Below are positions 8,879-17,309 of a stretch of DNA of 64,000 nucleotides, piece by piece. The notes beneath the pieces are model-generated. The model was given only the letters and a program-made list of their open reading frames with translations, had not been told where the DNA came from and made no database searches. A program made the position numbers and the translations under genes. Location: positions 849,019 to 913,018 of the forward strand of contig NZ_JAATJA010000001.1 in NCBI RefSeq assembly GCF_011927665.1. The letters are read 5' to 3'. The stretch's first letter is position 1; every line of letters begins with the position of its first letter. The DNA is from Desulfobaculum xiamenense. Lineage in GTDB: Bacteria > Desulfobacterota > Desulfovibrionia > Desulfovibrionales > Desulfovibrionaceae.

Positions 8879-9666
8879 CACTCAAGGACGTCACCCTCCA
8901 TTTCCACAAGGGCAGCGTCAACGAGGTGCGCGCGCTCAACCGCATCTCGCTCGACATCAAGGATGGCGACTTCATCACCGTCATCGGTTCTAACGGCGCG
9001 GGAAAATCCACCCTGCTCAACACGCTGGCGGGCACCTTCAAGCCCGACGGCGGCTCCATCACGCTGAAAGGTGATGACATTACGCGCTGGCCGGAGTACA
9101 AGCGCGCCCGACACATGGGTCGTGTTTTTCAGGACCCACTACTCGGCACCTGCGCATCCCTGACCATCGCACAGAATCTTGCGCTGGCCCGTCGCCGGGG
9201 AAGCACCCGCTCCCTGCGCATGGGCGTCACACAGGACGACAGGAACTTCTTCCGCTCCGAGGTTCACAAGATCGGGCTCGGCCTCGAAAGCAGGCTCGAC
9301 GACCGCATCGGACTGCTCTCCGGCGGACAGAGGCAGGCGCTGACGCTGCTCATGGCGATCATGGTTCGACCGGACATCCTGCTCCTCGACGAGCACACCG
9401 CGGCGCTCGACCCCAAGACGGCGAACTCCGTTTTGCTGCTCACGGAGCATCTGGTATCCGAAATGAATCTGACCACGCTCATGGTCACGCACAACATGAA
9501 TCAGGCAATAAAGCTGGGCAACAGGCTCATCATGCTCCATCAGGGCGAGATCATCATGGACGTCTCCGGCGAAGCTAAAAGCTCGCTGTCCGTGAACGAC
9601 CTGCTGGCCCAGTTCTATGCAGTCAAGGGAGAGGAGTTCTCATCCGACAGGATGCTGCTCACCTAG
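8872..9666 (+). CDS. ABC transporter ATP-binding protein (TrpZ-like)
   Basis: 264 residues with all nucleotide-binding motifs: Walker A GSNGAGKST, signature LSGGQRQAL, Walker B ILLLDEHTAAL (Glu replaced context DEH) and switch His in VTHNMNQA. It overlaps the permease gene by 7 nt and completes the three-gene importer at 6940-9666. An H at the position after the Walker B Glu (DEHTAALDP) is typical of this branch. Confidence 0.9.
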   Translation: MLTLKDVTLHFHKGSVNEVRALNRISLDIKDGDFITVIGSNGAGKSTLLNTLAGTFKPDGGSITLKGDDITRWPEYKRARHMGRVFQDPLLGTCASLTIAQNLALARRRGSTRSLRMGVTQDDRNFFRSEVHKIGLGLESRLDDRIGLLSGGQRQALTLLMAIMVRPDILLLDEHTAALDPKTANSVLLLTEHLVSEMNLTTLMVTHNMNQAIKLGNRLIMLHQGEIIMDVSGEAKSSLSVNDLLAQFYAVKGEEFSSDRMLLT

Positions 9667-9676
9667 ACATTACAGG

Positions 9677-9695
9677 GCGGGGGCACGCCCCCCGC
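9677..9695 (+). other. Short GC hairpin before ndk
   Basis: Inverted repeat GCGGGGG / CCCCCGC with a 5-nt loop, 11 nt after the ATPase stop. No T run. It could be an mRNA end or partial terminator between the transporter genes and ndk. Confidence 0.4.
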
Positions 9696-9741
9696 GTTGG
9701 CACCGCTACATCGCAAACGAGAACGAACACGGAGGAATCCC

Positions 9742-10158
9742 ATGGAACGCACTTTTTCTATCATCAAGCCCGACGCCGTCGAACGCAACCTCATCGGTTC
9801 CATCTTCCAGATGATCGAGGAAGCTGGCCTGCGCATCGTCGCCACCAAGAAGATTCACATGACCAAGGCCCAGGCCGAGGGCTTCTACGCCGTCCACAGC
9901 GAGCGCCCCTTCTTCAACAGCCTCACCGAGTACATGTGCTCCGGCCCCTGCGTCGTGTCCGTGCTTGAGGGCGAGAACGCCATCAAGCGTTACCGCGAGC
10001 TGATGGGTGCCACCAACCCCGAGCAGGCCGCCGAGGGCACCATCCGCAAGCGCTTCGCCCAGAACATCGAAGCCAACGCCGTTCACGGCTCCGACGCTCC
10101 CGAGACCGCTGCCGTCGAGATCTCCTACTTCTTCAATCAGCTCGAGATCGTGGGCTAA
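9742..10158 (+). CDS. ndk: Nucleoside diphosphate kinase
   Basis: 138 residues, the usual size for Ndk. The ATG at 9742 has GGAGG six nt upstream. Start [16 protein letters not shown], the conserved ERPFF segment and the phosphorylated His115 within [12 protein letters not shown] are all present. It transfers the gamma phosphate from ATP to other NDPs through phospho-His. Housekeeping gene, 10 nt before proC. Confidence 0.97.
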   Translation: MERTFSIIKPDAVERNLIGSIFQMIEEAGLRIVATKKIHMTKAQAEGFYAVHSERPFFNSLTEYMCSGPCVVSVLEGENAIKRYRELMGATNPEQAAEGTIRKRFAQNIEANAVHGSDAPETAAVEISYFFNQLEIVG

Positions 10159-10168
10159 CGGTACGGCC

Positions 10169-10972
10169 ATGAAGTCCGTCATCGGTGTCATCGGACTCGG
10201 CAACATGGGCGGGGCCATCGTCCGCGGTCTTTCCGGCCGCGACGACGTGACCCTCGTGGGCTACGATCACAACGAATCCCGCATGCGGGAACTCGCCGAA
10301 GGCTGCGGTCTCGAACCCGCGGCCAGCGCCGTGGAAGCTGTCGAACGCGCGGACTACGTACTGGTGGCCGTGAAGCCGCAGCACGTGAAGCCCCTGCTCA
10401 AGGAGACCGCCCCCGCCCTCGCGCAGGGCGGAAAGTGCGTACTCTCCATCGCCGCGGGCATCATGACGGACAAGCTACGCAAATACGCCGGGACCAGCGT
10501 GCCCGTGGTGCGAATCATGCCCAACACGCCGGCCATGGTCGGCGCGGGCGTATTCGCCGTCTGCCTCGAGGACGAGAACCTCACCGACGGGCAGAAGGCC
10601 TTCATCACCGACGCGCTCGGCTCACTCGGGCAGGTGCATGTGCTCGGCGAACGTCAGTTCGACGCCTTCACCGCTCTTGCGGGCTCCGGCCCCGCCTACG
10701 TCTTCTACTTCATGGAAGCCGTCATTGAGGCGGGCGTCACCATGGGCCTGACGCGCACACAGGCCACGGACATGACCAAGGCGCTCTTCTCCGGCTCGTG
10801 CAAGCTGGCCGAGGAAAGCGACAGGCACATCTCCGTGCTCCGCGAAATGGTGTGCTCCCCTGCGGGAACGACCATCGCCGCGACAAACCACATGGACGCC
10901 AGCGCCGTACGCGCGTCCATCGTGGAGGCCGTGCGCAAGGCGTACGAACGCAGCATCGAACTCGGCAAATAA
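10169..10972 (+). CDS. proC: Pyrroline-5-carboxylate reductase
   Basis: 267 residues. The N-terminal NAD(P)-binding motif is GVIGLGNMGGAIVRGL; VAVKPQHVKPLL and the C-terminal signature (ALAGSGPAYVFYFMEA through SPAGTTIAA) identify ProC. It reduces pyrroline-5-carboxylate to proline. Last gene before a strong terminator, so probably the end of the run that begins at 2379. ATG at 10169 is the start giving the proper Rossmann N-terminus. Confidence 0.96.
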   Translation: MKSVIGVIGLGNMGGAIVRGLSGRDDVTLVGYDHNESRMRELAEGCGLEPAASAVEAVERADYVLVAVKPQHVKPLLKETAPALAQGGKCVLSIAAGIMTDKLRKYAGTSVPVVRIMPNTPAMVGAGVFAVCLEDENLTDGQKAFITDALGSLGQVHVLGERQFDAFTALAGSGPAYVFYFMEAVIEAGVTMGLTRTQATDMTKALFSGSCKLAEESDRHISVLREMVCSPAGTTIAATNHMDASAVRASIVEAVRKAYERSIELGK

Positions 10973-10994
10973 ACTGCCGACACGGTCGCACTTC

Positions 10995-11030
10995 AAGGGC
11001 GCGCAACGCTACGGCGTTGCGCGCCCTTTT
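10995..11030 (+). terminator. Rho-independent terminator after proC
   Basis: Perfect 15-bp stem (AAGGGCGCGCAACGC and its complement), TACG loop, then a TTTT run. Strongest terminator in the window and the clear end of the 2.4-11 kb gene run. Confidence 0.93.
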
Positions 11031-11507
11031 CCTTTGCTTGCCCCCTCCGAAATCCGCGCCAACCTCCGCGTCTTCACCGGACCGTCACAGTGGCGAAATG
11101 CCTTCGTCATGTCCGAAGTCTATTCCCCGCTTCAGCCCAACACGCTGACGTGCAACGCCGTCCGGATGCCGACGTTGCGGCGCGGATTCCGAATGTCCGC
11201 CACATTCGTCACGAACATGATCACCATTTGTCAGAACGGGGAAGGCCTTGATCCACCGGCATCCGCAGTTGTTTGACCGACCAAACACAATCAGTACACT
11301 TGCAATGAACGTCCAATTGAAGTAACCGCTGCAAAGCGAACCATTTGATTTGCATTCACAATAGTTCATTTCGCCTCTGCCACCGTCCGCACATCGACGG
11401 CCGGGAACTCCTTCCCACTGCCATCCGCATGGCGACGGCACCCGACGAATCCATGTCCTCAGCCGCAAGGCACAAGGGCCAAACCTCAGACAGCGGCACT
11501 CCCGACA
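11031..11507 (+). promoter_or_regulatory. Long leader of the Ugp-like operon with a sigma70-like promoter
   Basis: A 477-nt stretch without a credible gene. It holds TTGACC (11273-11278), a 16-nt spacer and TACACT (11295-11300), giving a start near 11307 and a leader of about 200 nt before the ATPase gene. The leader is visibly AT-richer than its surroundings (11270-11370). I found no riboswitch class I recognise and no clear inverted operator. Confidence 0.5.
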
Positions 11508-12560
11508 ATGCAGATTACCCTCGAAAACATCTCCAGACACTGGAACTCGATCAAAGCGGTAGACAATGTCAGCTTTTCCGCAGAATCGGGACAACTTCTC
11601 GTCATCCTCGGCCCGTCCGGCTGCGGCAAGTCCACCATGCTCCGCCTCATCGCCGGACTGGAGGACGTGACCGGCGGCACCATCAGGATCGGCGAGACGG
11701 ACGTCACCTCGCTTCCGCCTTCCAAGCGCAGAATTTCCATGGTCTTCCAGTCCTACGCGCTGTTCCCGCACCTGACCGTGGCAGAGAACATCGTCTTCGG
11801 CCTCAAGGTGCGCAACCGCCCCAAGGACGTGCGCGACCAGCGGCTCAAGGAAGCCGCCGAAATCCTCGGGCTGACGCCCTACCTCGACCGCAAGCCTTCG
11901 GAGCTTTCCGGCGGCCAGCAGCAGCGCGTGGCCCTTGGCCGTGCCATCGTCTCCAAGAAGCCCGTGTGCCTCATGGACGAGCCGCTCTCCAACCTCGACG
12001 CCAAGCTGCGCAACGAGATGCGCCGCGAAATCCGCGCGCTGCAACAGCGGCTGGGCATCACCATGGTCTATGTCACCCATGATCAGGTCGAGGCCATGAC
12101 CATGGCCGACAAGGTCGTGCTCATGAAGGACGGCCACAAGGAGCAGCACGCCACGCCGGAGGAACTCTATCGCCGCCCGGCCACCGTTTTCGCCGCGCAG
12201 TTCATCGGCACCCCGCCCATGAACATCCTGCCGCTCACCGGCGGCGTGGGAGCTGTCCGCGTGCGCGGAGTGGACACGCCAATTCCCGGCATCCCCGCGA
12301 CCTGCGCGGGCGAGGGCAATCTGCTCGGCATCCGTCCGGAGAACATCCGCCTCGCCGCCAGTGGCATTCCCGCACAGGTAACGGGCGTGGAATACCTCGG
12401 CGCGGACCACATCCTCTCCTGCCGCGTCGGCGAAAGCGACGCACTGGTGAGGCTTTCCGGCGAGGTCGCCCCCGCGATGGGCGACGCCGTGCATCTGGAC
12501 TTCAGCCCCTCGGACATTCATCTCTTCGACGCCGCCACCGGCATGCGCCGCGAGGGATAG
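11508..12560 (+). CDS. ugpC: Sugar/glycerol-phosphate ABC transporter ATPase (UgpC/MalK type)
   Basis: 350 residues. ABC domain: Walker A GPSGCGKST, Q-loop FQSYALFPHLTV, signature LSGGQQQRV, Walker B VCLMDEPLSNLD and YVTHDQVEAMTMAD. A C-terminal TOBE-type regulatory extension (about residues 235-350) contains LLGIRPENIRL. These are the marks of the CUT1 ATPases (UgpC, MalK, MsmK). First gene of the operon, 95 nt before the binding protein. Shine-Dalgarno is weak. Substrate is deduced from the neighbouring binding protein. Confidence 0.88.
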   Translation: MQITLENISRHWNSIKAVDNVSFSAESGQLLVILGPSGCGKSTMLRLIAGLEDVTGGTIRIGETDVTSLPPSKRRISMVFQSYALFPHLTVAENIVFGLKVRNRPKDVRDQRLKEAAEILGLTPYLDRKPSELSGGQQQRVALGRAIVSKKPVCLMDEPLSNLDAKLRNEMRREIRALQQRLGITMVYVTHDQVEAMTMADKVVLMKDGHKEQHATPEELYRRPATVFAAQFIGTPPMNILPLTGGVGAVRVRGVDTPIPGIPATCAGEGNLLGIRPENIRLAASGIPAQVTGVEYLGADHILSCRVGESDALVRLSGEVAPAMGDAVHLDFSPSDIHLFDAATGMRREG

Positions 12561-12655
12561 AAGGCATTTCGGCTTCGTGACTTCCGGTGCGACGTCGCGC
12601 GGGAAGTGCAAAGCCGCGCATCGATAACCGGACCACAGGAAGGAGGATTCCCGAG

Positions 12656-13936
12656 ATGATGCGAAGCGTGAGGAAACTGGTGCTTGCCCTTGCCACCGTG
12701 GCGCTCATGGCCGGGCCGGCGTTCGCCGTGGATCTGACCATGTACTATCCCGTCTCCGTCGGCGGACCCATCACCAAGGTCATCGACGGCATGATCGCCG
12801 ATTTCGAAAAGGAAAATCCGGACATTCACGTCAAGGCCATCTACGCCGGAAACTACGACGACACCCGCGTCAAGGCGCTGGCCGCGCTTCGCGCGGGCGA
12901 ACCGGTGCAGCTTTCCGTGCTCTTCTCCATCGACCTGTTCGAGCTCATGGATCAGGACGTGGTCGTGCCCTTCGACGATGTCGTCACCTCCGATGCCGAC
13001 CAGCAGTGGCTCCAGAGCTTCTACCCCGCTCTCATGGAGAACAGCTCCGCCAGCGGCAAGGTCTGGGGCGTGCCCTTCCAGCGTTCCACCATCGTCATGT
13101 ACTACAACAAGGACGCCTTCCGCGAAGCCGGTCTCGATCCTAACACCCCGCCCCAGACCTGGGACGAGATGGTCGAGATGGGCAAGAAGCTGACCAAGCG
13201 CGACGCGTCCGGCAAGGTCGTCCGCTGGGGCCTGCACATTCCCTCCACCGGCTATCCCTACTGGATGTTCGGCGCGCTGTGCATGCAGAACGATCAGGTG
13301 CTCATGAACGGCGACGGCAACACCACCTACTTCGACAATCCCGCCGTGGTCGAGGCCATGACCTTCTGGCGCGACCTTGGCGGCAAGTACGGCATCATGC
13401 CCGAGGGCACCATTAACTGGGGCACCCTGCGCCAGAAGTTCCTCGAAGGCTCCACGGCCATGATGTGGCACTCCACCGGCAACCTGACCCCCGTGCGCGA
13501 AAGCGCGCCCTTCGACTTCGGCGTGGCCATGCTGCCCGCCAAGAAGCGCCCCGGCTCGCCCACCGGCGGTGGCAACTTCTACATCTTCAAGAAAACCACC
13601 CCCGAGGAGCGCACCGCCTGCCTGACCTTCGTCAAGTGGATGACCGCTCCCGAGCGCTCCGCGAAGTGGTCCATGGCCACCGGCTACATCGGCACCAGCC
13701 ATGACGCCTACGCCACCGAGGCCCTGACCACCTACTGCAACGACTTCCCCGCTGCGGCCGTTGCGCGCGACCAGCTCGACTACGCCACCGCGGAACTCTC
13801 CACCTACGAGAATGCCCGCGTGAAGAAGCTGCTCGACGACGCCATTCAGGCCGTGCTGTCCGGACAGGACAAGCCCGAAGCCGCTATGGCCGCCGCGCAG
13901 AAGGGTGCCGAGCGCATCCTTAAGCGCTACCGCTAA
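12656..13936 (+). CDS. ugpB: Extracellular solute-binding protein (UgpB-like)
   Basis: 426 residues from the ATG at 12656, set by AGGAGG nine nt upstream (ATG at 12659 is equally possible). Signal peptide ends near GPAFA/VDL. Family 1 binding-protein features: VPFQRSTIVMYYNKDAF, EAGLDPNTPPQTWDEM, TGYPYWMFGAL, and SPTGGGNFYIFKKT. The PFQRST-YYNKDAF region resembles UgpB, so sn-glycerol-3-phosphate or a glycerophosphodiester is a reasonable guess, but related CUT1 proteins bind sugars. A strong hairpin follows the gene. Confidence 0.82.
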   Translation: MMRSVRKLVLALATVALMAGPAFAVDLTMYYPVSVGGPITKVIDGMIADFEKENPDIHVKAIYAGNYDDTRVKALAALRAGEPVQLSVLFSIDLFELMDQDVVVPFDDVVTSDADQQWLQSFYPALMENSSASGKVWGVPFQRSTIVMYYNKDAFREAGLDPNTPPQTWDEMVEMGKKLTKRDASGKVVRWGLHIPSTGYPYWMFGALCMQNDQVLMNGDGNTTYFDNPAVVEAMTFWRDLGGKYGIMPEGTINWGTLRQKFLEGSTAMMWHSTGNLTPVRESAPFDFGVAMLPAKKRPGSPTGGGNFYIFKKTTPEERTACLTFVKWMTAPERSAKWSMATGYIGTSHDAYATEALTTYCNDFPAAAVARDQLDYATAELSTYENARVKKLLDDAIQAVLSGQDKPEAAMAAAQKGAERILKRYR

Positions 13937-13948
13937 CCACGAAACACC

Positions 13949-13982
13949 AGCGCGCCCGGTTCCATGCGGAATCGGGCGCGCT
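13949..13982 (+). other. Intercistronic hairpin after ugpB-like gene
   Basis: A 15-bp stem (AGCGCGCCCGGTTCC with GGAATCGGGCGCGCT, one G-T pair) and ATGC loop between binding protein and first permease. No T tract. A spurious ATG in the loop makes the permease frame look longer upstream. Confidence 0.8.
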
Positions 13983-13990
13983 CATCAGAC

Positions 13991-14875
13991 ATGAAGCTCA
14001 ATACAAAGATTTCCACACAGGTCTACGGGTGCCTGCTGCTTCTGCCCGCGGCCTGCCTGCTCGTCCTCTTCACGCACTACCCGGTGCTGGAGACGCTGAA
14101 GTCCAGCTTCTTCACCACCCCGCGCGGCCTGCGTGAAGCGGCCTTCGTAGGGCTCGAGAACTACTCCATGCTCCTCGAAGACGACGTGTTCTGGCAGGTG
14201 CTCTGCAACAACGCCATCTTCTCCCTCGGCACCATCCCGGTGAGCGTGGCGCTGGCGCTGATCATGGCGCTGTGGGTCAACGGCAAGCTCCCGGCCAAGA
14301 GTTGGGTTCGCGCGGCGTACTTCACGCCCACCATCCTGCCCATGATCGCCGTGGCCAACATCTGGCTGTTCTTCTACACGCCGCAGATCGGACTCGTAGA
14401 CAAAATCGTCACAGCCCTCGGCGGAGCCAGCCACAACTGGCTCGGCGACCCGGCGACGGTGCTCCCCTGCCTCATCATCATGACCATCTGGAAAGAGGCG
14501 GGCTTTTTCATGATCTTCTACCTCGCGGCGCTTCAGGCCATCCCTCCAGAATTGCAGGAAGCCGCGCGCGTCGAGGGCGCGGGACGCTGGTACTTCTTCC
14601 GTCGCGTCACGCTACCGCTGCTGATGCCGACCACGCTGTTCGTGTTCATCAACGCCACGATCAACTCCTTCAAGCTGGTGGACCACCTGTTCATCATGAC
14701 CAAGGGCGGCCCGGACAACGCATCCTCGCTGTTGCTCTACTACATCTACGAGGTCGCATTCAGCTTCTGGGACACAGCCTACGCGTCCACCCTGACCATC
14801 GTGCTGCTCGCGCTGCTGGCGGTACTGGCCATAACCCAGTTCGTGTTCATCGAACGCAAAGTGCACTACCAATAG
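13991..14875 (+). CDS. ugpA: ABC transporter permease (UgpA-like)
   Basis: About 294 residues from the ATG at 13991; the upstream in-frame ATG at 13964 sits in the hairpin loop. Six membrane segments and the coupling motif EAARVEGAGRWYFFRRVTLP mark the MalF/UgpA-type permease. FFYTPQIGLVD and the TKGGPDNAS segment before the last helices are typical. Seven nt before the second permease. Confidence 0.88.
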   Translation: MKLNTKISTQVYGCLLLLPAACLLVLFTHYPVLETLKSSFFTTPRGLREAAFVGLENYSMLLEDDVFWQVLCNNAIFSLGTIPVSVALALIMALWVNGKLPAKSWVRAAYFTPTILPMIAVANIWLFFYTPQIGLVDKIVTALGGASHNWLGDPATVLPCLIIMTIWKEAGFFMIFYLAALQAIPPELQEAARVEGAGRWYFFRRVTLPLLMPTTLFVFINATINSFKLVDHLFIMTKGGPDNASSLLLYYIYEVAFSFWDTAYASTLTIVLLALLAVLAITQFVFIERKVHYQ

Positions 14876-14882
14876 GTCGACA

Positions 14883-15695
14883 ATGCAGAAAGGCTTCTGG
14901 CACTACCTCGAATGGACCGCAGCGTGGCTTCTGGCCGCGCTGTGGGCGGCTCCGCTGCTCTACGCCATATGGGGCGCCATCCATCCGGGCGAGTTCACCA
15001 CCCACTTCGATCTCACGGCCCCGCTGACGCTCGAAAACTTCCGCGAGGCTTGGAATACCGCGCCGTTCGCCCGCTACTTCCTCAACACGTTCATGTACGT
15101 GAGCATGACCCTCGTGGCGCAGTTCATCATCTGTACGCTGGCGGCCTTCGCCTTCGCGCGCTTTGAGTTTCCCGGCAAAAACATCGCCTTCATGCTCGTG
15201 CTCGTGCAGATGATGATCATGCCCGAGCAGCTCATCGTGAAGAACTACGAGATCATGAGCTCGCTCAACCTCGTGGACACGATTCCGGCCATGGGCCTGC
15301 CCTACATCGCCTCCGCCTTCGGCATCTTCCTGCTGCGGCAGACCTTCAAGCAGATTCCGCTGGAGCTGGAAGAGGCCGCACGCGTGGAAGGGGCCAGCTG
15401 GCTCGGCGTACTGCTCAAGGTCTACGTGCCGCTGGCGCGCCCGACCTACCTCGCCTACGGTCTGGTGTCCGTGAGCCACCACTGGAACAACTTCCTGTGG
15501 CCCATCGTCATCACCAACTCCGTGACCACCCGCCCGCTCACCGTGGGACTGGCGATCTTCGGCGCGCCAGAGTCCGGCGTGGACTTCCCGGTCATCGCCG
15601 CAGGCACGCTCATCGCCGTGGCTCCGCTGCTCGTCTCGTTCCTGCTGTTCCAGCGGCAGTTCGTGCAGAGCTTCATGCGCGCGGGCATCAAGTAG
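14883..15695 (+). CDS. ugpE: ABC transporter permease (UgpE-like)
   Basis: 270 residues, six membrane helices. The coupling loop reads EEAARVEGASWLGVLLKVYVP, and the N-terminus (WAAPLLYAIWGAIHPGEF) fits the MalG/UgpE class. Completes the four-gene CUT1 importer. Transcription should end at the hairpin at 15729-15792. Confidence 0.88.
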   Translation: MQKGFWHYLEWTAAWLLAALWAAPLLYAIWGAIHPGEFTTHFDLTAPLTLENFREAWNTAPFARYFLNTFMYVSMTLVAQFIICTLAAFAFARFEFPGKNIAFMLVLVQMMIMPEQLIVKNYEIMSSLNLVDTIPAMGLPYIASAFGIFLLRQTFKQIPLELEEAARVEGASWLGVLLKVYVPLARPTYLAYGLVSVSHHWNNFLWPIVITNSVTTRPLTVGLAIFGAPESGVDFPVIAAGTLIAVAPLLVSFLLFQRQFVQSFMRAGIK

Positions 15696-15728
15696 CGCAC
15701 AACGCCGCGCCACCATCCACTTGCGCCC

Positions 15729-15792
15729 AAGGCCTCGGGCGGCTATGAACTCCGGCTGGACCGGCCCGTTCATCGCCGCCGGAGGCCTTTTT
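15729..15792 (+). terminator. Terminator of the Ugp-like operon
   Basis: A 15-nt arm (AAGGCCTCGGGCGGC) pairs with GCCGCCGGAGGCCTT with one mismatch across a 31-nt loop, followed by TTTTTC. Its position shows that reading-frame starts before about 15800 in the next gene are not real. Confidence 0.7.
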
Positions 15793-15819
15793 CAACCACC
15801 CCGACGGATACGGAATCTC

Positions 15820-16245
15820 GTGCACCGACTTCGCCACCTGCTTTTCGCGCTGACCGCCAGCCTCACGCTCGTTGCGCCATCCACTGCGAACGCCGCATCT
15901 CCTGTCGGCATGACCATCGACGCGAACAACGCCTGCCGCCACCGGGCCGTGTACTGCGGCCTCATTGCGGGCGACGCCTACAAGGTGCGCATAGCCCGTG
16001 GCTACCGCAAGGGACGCCCCCACGCACAGACACAGGCGTGGATCGACGGAGCATGGCACTGGCTCAACGTCACGCCCGAGGGAGACGTGCGCACCGTCGA
16101 CACCGATCCGGACTTCGAAATACGGGAATACACCACGCTTGAACTCTACATCGACAAGGTGCTCGGCTGGAGCCGCGACCAGCGCATCATCGCGCGGTAC
16201 AAGCGCGGCGAACTGCGCGACACCGTCGATGCCCAAACAGACTAG
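15820..16245 (+). CDS. Small exported protein, transglutaminase-like fold suspected
   Basis: 141 residues from the GTG at 15820. That start gives a signal peptide (residues 1-25, cleavage near ANA/AS) and lies just outside the preceding terminator; an ATG at 15745 falls within it. The mature part resembles a minimal transglutaminase-like domain: Cys39 in NNACRHRAVYC at a helix start, then RIARGYRKGRPHAQTQAWIDGAWH (His68), then WLNV where the third residue is usually Asp. I infer a periplasmic papain-like or substrate-binding protein; no named family was recognised. Fourteen nt before the HAD gene, so probably co-transcribed. Confidence 0.6.
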   Translation: MHRLRHLLFALTASLTLVAPSTANAASPVGMTIDANNACRHRAVYCGLIAGDAYKVRIARGYRKGRPHAQTQAWIDGAWHWLNVTPEGDVRTVDTDPDFEIREYTTLELYIDKVLGWSRDQRIIARYKRGELRDTVDAQTD

Positions 16246-16259
16246 ACAAGGACACCACC

Positions 16260-17057
16260 ATGCGCCCACTCAAAGATTTCCCGCGTGAAGCCCGCGCCGC
16301 CGTGCGCTACGTCCTCACCGACATCGACGACACACTTACCAACTCTGGCCGTCTGCCCGCCCCCGCGTACGCCGCACTCGAAGCCCTGCACGAAGCAGGC
16401 ATCCGCGTCATCCCCATCACCGGTCGCCCCGCCGGCTGGTGCGACCACATCGCCCGCATGTGGCCCGTGGACGGCCTCGTCGGCGAGAATGGCGCCTTCT
16501 ACTTCCGCTACGACGAAGCCGAACGCAAAATGATCCGTCGCTACTTCAAGACCGACGAGGAACGCACCGAGGACCGCCACCGCCTCGACCTGCTGGCCAA
16601 GAAAATCCTCTCCGCCGTGCCCGGAGCTGCCATTGCTTCGGACCAGGCCTACCGCGAGGCCGACCTCGCCGTTGACTTCTGCGAGGACGTGCCAGCCCTG
16701 CCCATGGACGACGTGCGCACCATCGCCCGCATATTCACGGAGTCCGGCGCGGAGGCCAAGATCAGTTCCATCCATGTCAACGGCTGGTTCGGCGGCTACG
16801 ACAAGCTGTCCATGACCCGCACCCTGCTGGCTGAGGTCTTCGGCGAGGACATCGACGCCATCCGCGAGCAGATCGTCTTTTCCGGCGATTCGCCGAACGA
16901 CTGCCCCATGTTCGCCTTCTTCCCCAATGCCGTGGGCGTGGCCAACGTCCGCGCGCTGGCGCAGGAGATGGAAGCCCTGCCCGCATGGATCACCGACGGC
17001 GAGGGCGGATACGGCTTCGCCGAACTGGCAGCCGCGCTCATCGACGCACGCTCCTGA
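16260..17057 (+). CDS. HAD superfamily (type IIB) phosphatase
   Basis: 265 residues. Motif I is LTDIDDTLT with nucleophile Asp21 and acid/base Asp23; motif II ITGRP; a C2-type cap over roughly residues 85-190; motif IV GDSPNDCPMF. This is the Cof/trehalose-phosphatase/mannosyl-phosphoglycerate-phosphatase branch. The substrate cannot be read. Fourteen nt after the exported protein gene, and followed by a terminator. AAGG lies about 9 nt before the ATG. Confidence 0.85.
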   Translation: MRPLKDFPREARAAVRYVLTDIDDTLTNSGRLPAPAYAALEALHEAGIRVIPITGRPAGWCDHIARMWPVDGLVGENGAFYFRYDEAERKMIRRYFKTDEERTEDRHRLDLLAKKILSAVPGAAIASDQAYREADLAVDFCEDVPALPMDDVRTIARIFTESGAEAKISSIHVNGWFGGYDKLSMTRTLLAEVFGEDIDAIREQIVFSGDSPNDCPMFAFFPNAVGVANVRALAQEMEALPAWITDGEGGYGFAELAAALIDARS

Positions 17058-17078
17058 TCTTCATCATTTCGACATTCC

Positions 17079-17110
17079 AGCCCTACCGCCGTCAACGGCG
17101 GTAGGGCTTT
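17079..17110 (+). terminator. Terminator after HAD phosphatase gene
   Basis: Perfect 13-bp stem (AGCCCTACCGCCG) with TCAA loop, followed by TT and a C-rich stretch. Good stem, short T run. Confidence 0.75.
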
Positions 17111-17244
17111 CCCCCAAATATATCATCCATTCCCCCAGACACCCCACGCCGCCCCACAGTTTCATCCCCGAAAACACCCACCTCGCGCGCAATTCCCAGT
17201 CCCCCCACGAGCTCGCAACCCCCGTACATTCCTGAAAATTCACC

Positions 17245-17272
17245 TTGACCCATGTCTGATTCCCGATATAGT
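17245..17272 (+). promoter_or_regulatory. Sigma70-like promoter for the DUF6765-type gene
   Basis: TTGACC, 16-nt spacer, TATAGT. Predicted start near 17279, leaving a 30-nt leader that contains TGGGGG ahead of the ATG at 17310. The rest of the 17111-17244 gap holds nothing I recognise. Confidence 0.65.
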
Positions 17273-17309
17273 TGGGGAAATATCACACCTCGCTTTGGGG
17301 GCATGGCGT

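Noticed and set aside
7955-13990. Earlier ATG starts for the TrpY-like (7955) and UgpA-like (13964) permeases
   Set aside because: Both lie inside intercistronic hairpin loops and add non-conserved residues; 7991 and 13991 are better.
15745-15819. Upstream ATG for the small exported protein
   Set aside because: It falls inside the Ugp operon terminator and would bury the signal peptide.
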